Part shown: positions 35,634-49,800 of the stretch, piece after piece
Layout of the letters: every line of letters begins with the position of its first letter
Numbering within the stretch: position 1 is the first letter of the stretch
NCBI GenBank assembly: GCA_964006375.1
Contig: OZ023263.1
Coordinates: 131,468,954-131,532,953, forward strand
Direction: 5' to 3'
DNA: 64,000 nt
Source: Tillus elongatus
Taxonomy: Eukaryota; Arthropoda; Insecta; Coleoptera; Cleridae
The notes under the pieces: model-generated
Told to the model about the DNA's origin: nothing
Seen by the model: only the letters and a program-made list of their open reading frames with translations
Database searches by the model: none
Position numbers and translations under genes: made by a program

Positions 35634-38600
35634 TACAAAAACTATCACAATTCTGAAACTATTGCCGATATGGAGTTACAGATTATTTGATTTTTATCCA
35701 TTAACGTTACTTCATATTATGAGTTTTATCGAATATGGCGGACTTTCATTTTTTCGCAATTTTTCCATACTATGGAGTCGTGTTCTTTTTTGAGCCAAAA
35801 TTTTTTTGGTTTGAGATTAAGCTCAAACTGTTTGCACATACTTTAAACTTAGTTAAATGTCGGAGTAAAATCACTTCTTATGTAACTCAAGAATTTTTCA
35901 ATTTAGAGAGGTTTGAAGACTGTTCGAAAAAAACAAAAATAATTTTTTACAAAAACTATCACAATTCTAAAACTATTGCAGACATCGAGTTGCAGATTAT
36001 TTGATTTTTATCCATTAACGTCCCTTCATATTATATATGAGTTTTATCGAATTTGGCGGACTTTCATTTTTTCGCAATTTTTCCATAAGTCGTGTTCTTT
36101 TTTGAGCCAAAATTTTTTTGGTCTGAGATTAAGCTCAAATTGTGTCCGCCCATACTTTAAACTTAGTTAAATGTCGGAGTAAAATCAGTTCTTATGTAAC
36201 TCAAGAATTTTTCAATTTAGAGAGGTTTGAAGACTGTTCGAAAAAAACAAAAATATTTTTTTACAAAAACTATCACAATTCTAAAACTATTGCAGATATC
36301 GAGTTGCAGATTATTTGATTTTTATCCATTAACGTCCCTTCATATTATATATGAGTTTTATCGAATTTGGCGGACTTTCATTTTTTCGCAATTTTTCCAT
36401 ACTATATGTCGTGTTCTTTTTTGAGCCAAATTTTTTTTGGTCTGAGATTAAGCTCAAATTGTGTTTGCACATACTTTAAATCTAGTTAAATGTCGGAGTA
36501 AAATCAGTTCTTATGGTACTCAAAAATTTTTCAATTTAGAGGTTTGAAGGCTGTTCGAAAAAAAAATAATATTTTTTTACAAAAACCATCACAATTCTAA
36601 AACTATTGCCGATATCGAGTTACAAGTTATTTGATTTTTATCCAATAACGTTACTTCATATTATATATGAGTTTTATCGAATATGGCGGACTTTCATTTT
36701 TTCGCAATTTTTTTGAGCCAAAATTTTTTCGGTCTGAGATTACGCTCAAATTGTGTCCGCCTAGACTTTAAACTTAGTTAAATGTCGGAGTGAAATCAGT
36801 TCTTATGGTACTCAACAATTTTTCAATTTAGAGATGTTTGAAGGCTGTTCGAAAAAAACAAAAATATTTTTTTACAAAAACTATCACAATTCTAAAACTA
36901 TTGCCGATATCGAGTTACAAGTTATTTGATTTTTATCCATTAACGTTACTTCATATTATATATGAGTTTTATCGAATATGGCGGACTTTCATTTAATTTT
37001 AGTCTGAGATTAAGCTCAAATTGTGTTTGCACATACTTTAAACTTAGTTAAATGTCGGAGTAAAAGCAGTTCTTATGTAACTCAAGAATTTTTCAATTTA
37101 GAGAGGTTTGAAGGCTGTTCGAAAAAAACAAAAATATTTTTTTACAAAAACTATCACAATTCTAAATCTATTGCGGATATCGAGTTACAGATTATTTGAT
37201 TTTTATCCATTAAAGTTACTTCATATTATATATGAGTTTTATCGAATATGGCGGACTTTCATTTAATTTTGGTCTGAGATTAAGCTCAAATTGTGTTTGC
37301 ACGTACTTTAACTTAGTTAAATGTCGGAATAAAATCAGTTCTTATGTAGCTCAAGAATTTTTCAATTTAGAGAGGTTTGAAGACTGTCCCAAAAAACTAA
37401 AATAATTTTCTACAAAAACTATCACAATTCTAAAACTATTGCGGATATCGAGTTACAGATTATTTGATTTTTATCCATTAACGTTACTTCATATTATATA
37501 TGAGTTTTATCGAATATGGCGAACTTTCATTTTTTCGCAATTTTTCCATACTATATAATAAGTCGTGTTCTTTTTTGAGCCAAAATTTTTTTGGTGTGAG
37601 ATTAAGCTCAAATTGTGTCCGCCTATACTTTAAACTTAGTTAAATGTCGGAGTTAAATCAGTTCTTATGTAACTCAAGAATTTTTCAATTTAGAGGTTTG
37701 AAGACTGTTCGAAAAAAACAAAAATAATTTTTTACAAAAACTATCACAATTCTAAAACTATTGCCGATATCGAGTTACAGATTATTTGATTTTTATCCAT
37801 TAACATTACTTCATATTATATGACTTTTATCGAATATGGCGGACTTTCATTTTTTCGCAATTTTTCCATACTATATTTGATCTGAGATTAAGCTCAAATT
37901 GTGTCCGCCCATACTTTAAACTTGGTTAAATGTCGGAGTAAAATCAGTTCTTATGTAACTCAAGAATTTTTCAATTTAGAGAGGTTTGAAGACTGTTCGA
38001 AAAAAACAAAAATAATTTTTTACAAAAACTATCACAATTCTAAAACTATTGCCGATATCGAGTTACAGTTTATTTGATTTTTATCCATTAACATTACTAC
38101 ATATTATATGAGTTTTATCGAATATGGCGGACATTCATTTTTTTGCAATTTTTCCATACTAAGTCGTGTTCTTTTTTGAGCCAAATTTTTTTTGGTCTGA
38201 GATTAAGCTCAAATTGTGTCCGCCTAGACTTTAAACTTAGTTAAATGTCGGAGTAAAATCAATTCTTATGTAACTCAAGAATTTTTAAATTTAGAGAGGT
38301 TGGAAAACTGTTCCAAAAAAACAAAAATAATTTTCTATAAAAACTATCACAATTCTAAAACTATTGCAGATATCGAGTTACAGATTATTTGAGTTTTATC
38401 CATTAACGTCCCTTCATATTATATATGAGTTTTATCGAATTCGGCGGACTTTCATTTTTTCGCAATTTTTCCAGTCGTGTTCTTTTTTGATCCAAAATTT
38501 TTTTGGTCTGAGATTAAGCTCAAATTGTGTCCGCCCATACTTTAAACTTAGTTAAATGTCGGAGTAAAATCAGTTCTTATGTAACTCAAGAATTTTTCAA

Positions 38601-41600
38601 TTTAGAGGTTTGAAGACTGTTCGAAAAAAACAAAAATAATTTTTTACAAAAACTATCACAATTCTAAAACTAGTGCCGATATCGAGTTACAGATTATTTG
38701 ATTTTTATCCATTAACGTCCCTTCATATTATATATGAGTTTTATCGAATTTGGCGGATTTTCATTTTTTCGCAATTTTTCCATACTTATTTATTAATCGT
38801 GTTCTTTTTTGAGCCAAATTTTTTTCGGTCTGAGATTAAGCTCAAATTGTGTTTGCACATACTTTAAATCTAGTTAAATGTCGGAATAAAATCAGTTCTT
38901 ATGTAACTCAAGAATTTTTCAATTTAGAGAGGTTTGAAGACTGTTCGAAAATACAAAAATAATTTTTTACAAAAACTATCACAATTCTAAAACTATTGCA
39001 GATATCGAGTTGCCGATTATTTGATTTATATCCATTAACGTCCCTTCATATTATATATGAGTTTTATCGAATGTGGCGGACTTTCATTTTTTCGCAATTT
39101 TTCCATACTATAGTCGTGTTCTTTTTTGAGCCAAAATTTTTTTGGTCTGAGATTAAGCTCAAATTGTGTTTGCACATACTTTAAACTTAGTTAAATGTCG
39201 GAATAAAATCAGTTCTTATGTAGCTCAAGAATTTTTTAATTTAGAGAGGTTTGAAGACTGCCCCAAAAAACTAAAATAATTTTCTACAAAAACTATCACA
39301 ATTCTAAAACTATTGCCGATATCGAGTAACAGATTATTTGATTTTTATCCATTAACATTACTTCATATTATATATGTTTTATCTAATATGGCGGACTTTC
39401 ATTTTTTCGCAATTTTTCCATACTGTCGTGTTCTTTTTTGAGCCAAATTTTTTTTGGTCTGAGATTAAGCTCAAATTGTGTTTGCACATACTTTACTTAG
39501 TTAAATGTCGGAATAAAATCAGTTCTTATGTAGCTCAAGAATTTTTCAATTTAGGGAGGTTTGAAAACTGTTCCAAAAAAAATAATAATTTTCTATAAAA
39601 ACTATCACAATTCTAAATCTATTGCGGATATCGAGTTACAGATTATTTGATTTTTATCCATTAACGTTACTTCATATTATATATGAGTTTTATCGAATAT
39701 GGCGGACTTTCATTTTTTCGCAATTTTTCCATACTATATTTGATCTGAGATTAAGCTCAGATTGTGTCCGCCCATACTTTAAACTTAGTTAAATGTCGGA
39801 GAAAATCAGTTCTTATGTAACTCAAGAATTTTTCAATTTAGAGAGGTTTGAAGACTGTTCGAAAAAAACAAAAATAATTTTTTACAAAAACTATCACAAT
39901 TCTAAAACTATTGCAGATATCGAGTTGCAGATTATTTGATTTTTATCCATTAACGTCCCTTCATATTATATATGAGTTATATCGAATTTGGCGGACTTTC
40001 ATTTTTTCGCAATTTTTCCATACAAAGTCGTGTTCTTTTTTGAGCCAAAATTTTTTTGGTCTGAGATTAAGCTCAAATTGTGTTTGCACATACTTTAAAC
40101 TTAGTTAAATGTCGGAATAAAATCAGTTCTTATGTAGCTCAAGAATTTTTCAATTTAGAGAGGTTTGAAAACTGTTCCAAACAAAAATAATTTTCTATAA
40201 AAACTATCACAATTCTAAAACTATTGCAGATATCAAGTTACAGATTATTTGATTTTTATCCATTAACGTTACTTCATATTATATATGAGTTTTATCGAAT
40301 ATGGCGGACTTTCATTTTTTCGCAATTTTTCCATACATAAGTCGTGTTCTTTTTTGAGCCAAAATTTTTTTGGTCTGAGATGAAGCTCAAATTGTGTTTG
40401 CACATACTTTAAACTTAGTTAAATGTCGGAATAAAATCAGTTCTTATGTAGCTCAACAATTTTTCAATTTAGAGAGGTTTGAAAACTGTTCCAAAAAAAC
40501 AAAAATAATTTTCTATAAAAACTATCACAATTCTAAAACTATTGCAGATATCGAGTTACAGATTATTTGATTTTTATCCATTAAAGTCCCTTCATATTAT
40601 ATATGTTTTATCGAATTCGGCGGACTTTCATTTTTTCGCAATTTTTCCATACTATAAGTTGTGTTCTTTTTTGAGCCAAAATTTTTTTGGTCTGAGTTTA
40701 AGCTCAAATTGTGTCCGCCCATACTTTAAACTTAGTTAAATGTCGGAGTAAAATCAGTTCTTATGTAACTCAAGATTTTTTCAATTTAGAGAGGTTTGAA
40801 GACTGTTCGAAAAAAACAAAAATAATTTTTTACAAAAACTATAACAATTCTAAAACTATTGCAGATATAGAGTTGCAGATTATTTGATTTTTATCCATTA
40901 ACGTCCCTTCATATTATATATGAATTTTATCGAATATGGCGGACTTTCATTTTTTCGCAATACTTTAAACTTGTTCTTTTTTGAGCCAAAATTTTTTTGG
41001 TCTGAGATTAAGCTCAAATTGTGTTTGCACATACTCTAAACTTAGTTAAATGTCGGAATAAAATCAGTTCTTATGTAGATCAAGAATTTTTCAATTTAGA
41101 GAGGTTTGAAGACTGCCCCAAAAAACTAAAATAATTTTCTACAAAAACTATCACAATTCTAAAACTATTGCCGATATCGAGTTACAGATTATTTGATTTT
41201 TATCCATTAACGTTACTTCATATTATATATGAGTTTTATCGAATATGGCGGACTTTCATTTTTTCGCAATTTTTCCATATTATAGTCGTGTTCTTTTTTG
41301 AGCCAAAATTTTTTTGGTCTGAGATTAAGCTCAAATTGTGTTTGCACATACTTTAAACTTAGTTAAATGTCGGAATAAAATCAGTTCTTATGTAGCTCAA
41401 GAATTTTTCAATTTAGAGAGGTTTGAAGACTGTCCCAAAAAACTAAAATAATTTTCTACAAAAACTATCACAATTCTAAAACTATTGCCGATATCGAGTT
41501 ACAGATTATTTGATTTTTATCCATTAACGTTACTTCATATTATATATGAGTTTTATCGAATATGGCGGACTTTCATTTTTTCGCAATTTTTCCATACTAT

Positions 41601-43639
41601 ATTTGATCTGAGATTAAGCTCAAATTGTGTCCGCCCATACTTTAAACTTAGTTAAATGTCGGAGTAAAATCAGTTCTTATGTAACTCAAGAATTTTTCAA
41701 TTTAGAGAGGTTTGAAGACTGTTCGAAAAAAACAAAAATAATTTTTTACAAAAACTATCACAATTCTAAAACTATTGCAGATATCGAGTTGCAGATTATT
41801 TGATTTTTATCCATTAAAGTCCCTTCATATTACATATGTTTTATCGAATTCGGCGGACTTTCATTTTTTCGCAATTTTTCCATACTATAAGTTGTGTTCT
41901 TTTTTGAGCCAAAATTTTTTTGGTCTGAGATTAAGCTCAAATTGTGTCCGCCCATACTTTAAACTTAGTTAAATGTCGGAGTAAAATCAGTTCTTATGTA
42001 ACTCAAGATTTTTTCAATTTAGAGAGGTTTGAAGACTGTTCGAAAAAAACAAAAATAATTTTTTACAAAAACTATAACAATTCTAAAACTATTGCAGATA
42101 TAGAGTTGCAGATTATTTGATTTTTATCCATTAACGTCCCTTCATATTATATATGAATTTTATCGAATATGGCGGACTTTCATTTTTTCGCAATACTTTA
42201 AACTTGTTCTTTTTTGAGCCAAAATTTTTTTGGTCTGAGATTAAGCTCAAATTGTGTTTGCACATACTTTAAACTTAGTTAAATGTCGGAATATAATCAG
42301 TTCTTATGTAGCTCAAGAATTTTTCAATTTAGAGAGGTTTGAAAACTGTTCCAAAGAAACAAAAATAATTTTCTATAAAAACCATCACAATTCTAAAACT
42401 ATTGCAGATATCAAGTTACAGATTATTTGATTTTTATCCATTAACGTTACTTCATATTATATATGAGTTTTATCGAATATGGCGGACTTTCATTTTTTCG
42501 CAATTTTTCCATACATAAGTCGTGTTCTTTTTTGAGCCAAAATTTTTTTGGTCTGAGATTAAGCTCAAATTGTGTTTGCACATACTTTAAACTTAGTTAA
42601 ATGTCGGAATAAAATCAGTTCTTATGTAGCTCAAGAATTTTTCAATTTAGAGAGGTTTGAAAACTGTTCCAAAAAAAAACAAAAATAATTTTCTACAAAA
42701 ACTATCACAATTCTAAAACTATTGCAGATATCGAGTTGCAGATTATTTGATTTTTATCCATTAACGTCCCTTCATATTATATATGAGTTTTATCGAATTT
42801 GGCGGACTTTCATTTTTTCGCAATTTTTCCATACTATATAAGTCGTGTTCTTTTTTGAGCCAAATTTTTTTTGGTCTGAGATTAAGCTCAAATTGTGTCC
42901 GCCTAGACTTTAAACATAGTTAAATGTCGGAGTAAAATCAGTTCTTATGAAACTCAAGAATTTTTCAATTTAGAGAGGTTTGAAGACTGTTCGAAAAAAA
43001 CAAAAATATTTTTTTACAAAAACTATCACAATTCTAAAACTATTGCGGATATCGAGTTACAAATTATTTGATTTTTATCCATTAAAGTAACTTCATATTA
43101 TATATGAGTTTTATCGAATATGGCGGACTTTCATTTTTTCGCAATTTTTCCAGTCGTGTTCTTTTTTGAGCCAAAATTTTTTTGGTCTGAGATTAAGCTC
43201 AAATTGTGTTTGCACATACTTTAAACTTAGTTAAATGTCGGAATAAAATCAGTTCTTATGTAGCTCAAGAATTTTTCAATTTAGAGAGGTTTGAAAACTG
43301 TTCCAAAAAAACAAAAATAATTTTCTATAAAAACTATCACAATTCTAAAACTATTGCAGATATCGAGTTACAGATTATTTGATTTTTATCCATTAAAGTC
43401 CCTTCATATTATATATGAGTTTTATCGAATTCGGCGGACTTTCATTTTTTCGCAATTTTTCCATAAGTCGTGTTCTTTTTTGAGCCAAAATGTTTTTGGT
43501 TTGAGATTAAGCTCAAATTGTGTCCGCCCATACTTTAAACTTAGTTAAATGTCGGAGTAAAATCAGTTCTTATGTAACTCAAGAATTTTTCAATTTAGAG
43601 AGGTTTGAAGACTGTTCGAAAAAAACAAAAATAATTTTT
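35634..43639 (+). repeat. 8006-bp higher-order unit, copy 2 of 2
   Basis: This is a tandem copy of 27628-35633 at a constant offset of 8006 bp, with no indel seen. The two differences I noticed are G at 28181 against A at 36187, and GATATC at 27975 against GACATC at 35981. After 43639 the next monomer reads CTAAAACTAGTGCCG instead of CTGAAACTATTGCCG, ending the unit. Identity is very high over 8 kb of satellite, so the event is recent, or one copy is an assembly artefact. Confidence 0.95.
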
Positions 43640-46600
43640 TACAAAAACTATCACAATTCTAAAACTAGTGCCGATATCGAGTTGCCGATTATTTGATTTA
43701 TATCCATTAACGTCCCTTCATATTATATATGAGTTTTATAGAATGTGGCGGACTTTCATTTTTTTGCAATTTTTCCATACTATAGTCGTGTTCTTTTTTG
43801 AGCCAAAATTTTTTTGGTCTGAGATTAAGCTCAAATTGTGTTTGCACATACTTTAAACTTAGTTAAATGTCGGAATAAAATCAGTTCTTATGTAGCTCAA
43901 GAATTTTTTAATTTAGAGAGGTTTGAAGACTGCCCCAAAAAACTAAAATAATTTTCTACAAAAACTATCACAATTCTAAAACTATTGCCGATATCGAGTT
44001 ACAGATTATTTGATTTTTATCCATTAACATTACTTCATATTATATATGTTTTATCGAATATGGCGGACTTTCATTTTTTCGCAATTTTTCCATACTATGT
44101 CGTGTTCTTTTTTGAGCCAAATTTTTTTTGGTCTGAGATTAAGCTCAAATTGTGTTTGCACTTAGTTAAATGTCGGAATAAAATCAGTTCTTATGTAGCT
44201 CAAGAATTTTTCAATTTAGGGAGGTTTGCAAACTGTTCCAAAAAAAAAAAAATTTCTATAAAAATTATCACAATTCTAAATCTATTGCGGATATCGAGTT
44301 ACAGATTATTTGATTTTTATCCATTAACGTTACTTCATATTATATATGAGTTTTATCGAATATGGCGGACTTTCATTTTTTCGCAATTTTTCCATACTAT
44401 ATTTGATCTGAGATTAAGCTCAGATTGTGTCCGCCCATACTTTAAACTTAGTTAAATGTCGGAGAAAAACAGTTCTTATGTAACTCCAGAATTTTTCAAT
44501 TTAGAGAGGTTTGAAGACTGTTCGAAAAAAACAAAAATAATTTTTTACAAAAACTATCACAATTCTAAAACTATTGCAGATATCGAGTTGCAGATTATTT
44601 GATTTTTATCCATTAACGTCCCTTCATATTATATATGAGTTTTATCGAATTTGGCGGACTTTCATTTTTTCGCAATTTTTCCATACAAAGTCGTGTTCTT
44701 TTGTGAGCCAAAATTTTTTTGGTCTGAGATTAAGCTCAAATTGTGTTTGCACATACTTTAAACTTAGTTAAATGTCGGAATAAAATCAGTTCTTATGTAG
44801 CTCAAGAATTTTTAAAATTTAGAGAGGTTTGAAGACTGTCCCAAAAAACTAAAATAATTTTCTACAAAAACTATCACAATTCTAAAACTATTGCCGATAT
44901 CGAGTTACAGATTATTTGATTTTTATCCATTAACGTTACTTCATATTATATATGAGTTATATCGAATATGGCGGACTTTCATTTTTTCGCAATTTCTCCA
45001 TACATAAGTCGTGTTCTTTTTTAAGCCAAAATTTTTTTGGTCTGAGATTAAGCTCAAATTGTGTTTGCACATACTTTAAACTTAGTTAAATGTCGGAATA
45101 AAATCAGTTCTTATGTAGCTCAAGAATTTTTCAATTTAGAGAGAGGTTTGAAGACTGTTCGAAAAAAACAAAAATAATTTTCTATAAAAACTATCACAAT
45201 TCTAAAACTATTGCAGATATCGAGTTACAGATTATTTGATTTTTATCCATTAAAGTCCCTTCATATTATATATGTTTTATCGAATTCGGCGGACTTTCAT
45301 TTTTTCGCAATTTTTCCATACTATAAGTTGTGTTCTTTTTTGAGCCAAAATTTTTTTGGTCTGAGATTAAGCTCAAATTGTGTCCGCCCATACTTTAAAC
45401 TTAGTTAAATGTCGGAGTAAAATCAGTTCTTATGTAACTCAAGATTTTTCAATTTAGAGAGAGGTTTGAAGACTGTTCGAAAAAAACAAAAATAATTTTT
45501 TACAAAAACTATAACAATTCTAAAACTATTGCAGATATAGAGTTGCAGATTATTTGATTTTTATCCATTAACGTCCCGTCATATTATATATGAATTTTAT
45601 CGAATATGGCGGACTTTCATTTTTTCGCAATACTTTAAACTTGTTCTTTTTTGAGCCAAAATTTTTTTGGTCTGAGATTAAGCTCAAATTGTGTTTGCAC
45701 ATACTTTAAACTTAGTTAAATGTCGGAATAAAATCAGTTCTTATGTAGCTCAAGAATTTTTCAATTTAGAGAGGTTTGAAGACTGCCCCAAAAAACTAAA
45801 ATAATTTTCTACAAAAACTATCACAATTCTAAAACTATTGCCGATATCGAGTTACAGATTATTTGATTTTTATCCATTAACGTTACTTCATATTATATAT
45901 GAGTTTTATCGAATATGGCGGACTTTCATTTTTTCGCAATTTTTCCATACTTTTGAGCCAAATTTTTTTTGGTCTGAGATTAAGCTCAAATTGTGTTTGC
46001 ACAAACTTTAAACTTAGTTAAATGTCGGAATATAATCAGTTCTTATGTAGCTCAAGAATTTTTCAATTTAGAGAGGTTTGAAAACTGTTCCAAAAAAACA
46101 AAAATAATTTTCTATAAAAACTATCACAATTCTAAAACTATTGCAGATATCAAGTTACAGATTATTTGATTTTTATCCATTAACGTTACTTCATATTATA
46201 TATGAGTTTTATCGAATATGGCGGACTTTCATTTTTTCGCAATTTTTCCATACACAAGTCGTGTTCTTTTTTGAGCCAAAATTTTTTTTTTCTGAGATTA
46301 AGCTCAAATTGTGTTTGCACATACTTTAAACTTAGTTAAATGTCGGAATAAAATCAGTTCTTATGTAGCTCAAGAATTTTTCAATTTAGAGAGGTTTGAA
46401 AACTGTTCCAAAAAAACAAAAATAATTTTCTACAAAAACTATCACAATTCTAAAACTATTGCTGATATCGAGTTGCAGATTATTTGATTTTTATCCATTA
46501 ACGTCCCTTCATATTATATATGAGTTTTATCGAATTTGGCGGACTTTCATTTTTCGCAATTTTTCCATACTATATAAGTCGTGTTCTTTTTTGAGCCAAA

Positions 46601-46836
46601 TTTTTTTTGGTCTGAGATTAAGCTCAAATTGTGTCCGCCTAGACTTTAAACTTAGTTAAATGTCGGAGTAAAATTAGTTCTTATGAAACTCAAGAATTTT
46701 TCAATTTAGGGAGGTTTGAAGACTGTTCGAAAAAAACAAAAATATTTTTTTACAAAAACTATCACAATTCTAAAACTATTGCGGATATCGAGTTAAAAAT
46801 TATTTGATTTTTATCCATTAAACTTATTTCATATTA
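43640..46836 (+). repeat. Diverged third partial copy of the 8006-bp unit
   Basis: From about 43660 the order of monomers follows 38988 onward (offset 4663-4672), starting at the private GAGTTGCCGATTATTTG variant. Near 45950 the offset drops to about 3739, so about 930 bp (three monomers) are missing, and the join reads CCATACTTTTGAGCC. It ends in a 194-bp monomer where CATATTA runs directly into CATACTTTAAACTTAG (46832-46852). Scattered substitutions and indels make it older than the 8006-bp pair. A loss of CATACTTTAAA at about 44161 leaves a 156-codon open frame (43985-44455) that I do not regard as a gene. Confidence 0.85.
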
Positions 46837-46852
46837 CATACTTTAAACTTAG
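46832..46852 (+). repeat. Breakpoint of the shortest monomer (194 bp)
   Basis: ATTTCATATTA is followed at once by CATACTTTAAACTTAG. The anchors at 46784 and 46978 are only 194 bp apart. CATA is present on both sides of the lost segment, so a microhomology-mediated deletion or exchange is a simple explanation. The point is also the left edge of segmental duplication B, where the diverged copy of the 8006-bp unit ends. Confidence 0.8.
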
Positions 46853-49800
46853 TTAAATGTCGGAGTAAAATCAGTTCTTATGTAACTCAAGAATTTTTCA
46901 ATTTAGAGAGGTTTGAAGACTGTTCGATAACAAAAATAATTTTTTACAAAAACTATCACAATTCTAAAACTATTGCAGATATCGAGTTGCAGATTATTTG
47001 ATTTTTATCCATTAACGTCCCTTCATATTATATATGAGTTTTATCGAATTTGGCGGACTTTCATTTTTTCGCAATTTTTCCATATGTTCTTTTTTGAGCC
47101 AAATTTTTTTTGGTCTGAGATTAAGCTCAAATTGTGTCCGCCTAGACTTTAAACTTAGTTAAATGTCGGAGTAAAATCAGTTCTTATGTAACTCAAGAAT
47201 TTTTAAATTTAGAGGTTTGAAAACTGTTCCAAAAAAACAAAAATAATTTTCTATACAAACTATCACAATTCTAAAACTATTGCAGATATCAAGTTACAGA
47301 TTATTTGATTTTTATATATTAACGTCCCTTCATATTATATATGAGTTTTATCGAATTTGGCGGACTTTCATTTTTTCGCAATTTTTCCATATATAAGTCG
47401 TGTTCTTTTTTGAGCCAAAATTTTTTTGGTCTGATATTAAGCTCAAATTGTGTTTGCACATACTTTAAAACTTAGTTAAATGTCGGAATAAAATCAGTTC
47501 TTATGTAGCTCAAGAATTTTTCAATTTAGAGAGGTTTGAAAACTGTTCCAAAAAAACAAAAATAATTTTCTATAAAAACTATCACAATTCTAAAACTATT
47601 GCCGATATCGAGTTACAGATTATTTGATTTTTATCTATTAAAGTCCCTTCACATTATATATGAGTTTTATCGAATTCGGCGGACTTTCATTTTTTCGCAA
47701 TTTTTCCATACTATATATATATGTCGTGTTCTTTTTTGAGCAAAATTTTTTTGGTCTGAGATTAAGCTCAAATTGTGTCCGCACATACTTTAAACTTAGT
47801 TAAATGTCGGAGTAAAATCAGTTCTTATGTAACTCAAGAATTTTTCAATTTAGAGAGGTTTGAAGACTGTTCGAAAAAAACAAAAATAATTTTTTACAAA
47901 AACTATCACAATTCTAAAACTATTGCAGATATCGAGTTGCAGATTATTTGATTTTTATCCATTAACGTCCCTTCATATTATATATGAGTTTTATCGAATT
48001 TGGCGGACTTTCATTTTTTCGCAATTTTTCCATACGTTCTTTTTTAAACCAAATTTTTTTTGGTCTGAGATTAAGCTCAAATTGTGTCCGCCTAGACTTT
48101 AAACTTAGTTAAATGTCGGAGTAAAATCAGTTCTTATGTAACTCAAGAATTTTTAAATTTAGAGGTTTGAAAACTGTTCCAAAAAAACAAAAATAATTTT
48201 CTATAGAAACTATCACAATTCTAAAACTATTGCAGATATCAAGTTACAGATTATTTGATTTTTATATATTAACGTCCCTTCATATTATATATGAGTTTTA
48301 TCGAATTTGGCGGACTTTCATTTTTTCGCAATTTTTCCATACTATACTATACAAAGTCGTGTTCTTTTTTGAGCCAAAATTTTTTGGTCTGAGATTAAGC
48401 TCAAATTGTGTCCGCCCATACTTTAAACTTAGTTAAATGTCGGAGTAAAATCAGTTCTTATGTAACTCAAGAATTTTTCAATTTAGAGGTTTGAAGACTG
48501 TTCGAAAAAAACAAAAATAATTTTTTACAAAAACTATCACAATTCTAAAACTAGTGCCGATATCGAGTTACAGATTATTTGATTTTTATCCATTGACATC
48601 CCTTCATATTATATATGAGTTTTATCGAATTTGGCGGACTTTCATTTTTTCGCAATTTTTCCATACTATATAAGTCGTGTTCTTTTTTGAGCCAATTTTT
48701 TTTTGGTCTGAGATTAAGCTCAAATTGTGTCCGCCTAGACTTTAAACTTAGTTAAATGTCGGAGTAAAATCAGTTCTTATGTAACTCAAGAATTTTTCAA
48801 TTTAGAGGTTTGAAGACTGTTCGAAAAAATTAAAAATATTTTTTTACAAAAACTATCACAATTCTAAAACTATTGCGGATATGGAGTTACAGATTATTTG
48901 ATTTTTATCCATTAACGTTACTTCATATTATATATGAGTTTTATCGAATATGGCGGACTTTCATTTAATTTAAGTCTGAGATTAAGCTCAAATTGTGTCT
49001 GCCTAGACTTTAAACTTAGTTAAATGTCGGAGTAAAATCAGTTTTTATGTAACTCAAGAATTTTTCAATTTAGAGAGGTTTGAAGACTGTTCGAAAAAAC
49101 AAAAATATTTTTTTACAAAAACTATCACAATTCTAAATCTATTGCGGATATCGAGTTACACATTATTTGATTTTTATCCATTAACGTTACTTCATATTAT
49201 ATATGAGTTTTATCGAATATGGCGGACTTTCATTTTTTCGCAATTTTTCCATACTATAGTCGTGTTCTTTTTTGAGCCGAAATTTTTTTGGTCTGAGATT
49301 AAGCTCAAATTGTGTCCGCCTAGACTTTAAACTTAGTTAAATGTCGGAGTAAAATCAGTTCTTATGGTACTCAAGAATTTTTCAATTTAGAGAGGTTTGA
49401 AAACTGTTCCAAAAAAACAAAAATAATTTTCTATAAAAACTATCACAATTCTAAAACTATTGCAGATATCGAGTTACAGATTATTTGATTTTTATTCATT
49501 AAAGTCCCTTCACATTATATATGAGTTTTATCGAATTCGGCGGACTTTCATTTTTTCGCAATTTTTCCATACTATAAGTGGTGTTCTTTTTTGAGCAAAA
49601 TTTTTTTGGTCTGAGATTAAGCTCAAATTGTGTCCGCCGATACTTTAAACTTAGTTAAATGTCGGAGTAAAATCAGTTCTTATGTAACTCAAGAATTTTT
49701 CAATTTAGAGAGTTTTGAAGACTGTTCGAAAAAAACAAAAATAATTTTCTATAAAAACTATCACAATTCTAAAACTATTGCGGATATCGAGTTACAGATT

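Noticed and set aside
43985..44455. 156-codon open frame, the longest in the window.
   Set aside because: It consists wholly of satellite sequence and exists only because an 11-base loss near 44161 removes the usual stop in ACTTTAAACTTAG. The same frame is closed in the parental copies at 31.3 and 39.3 kb.
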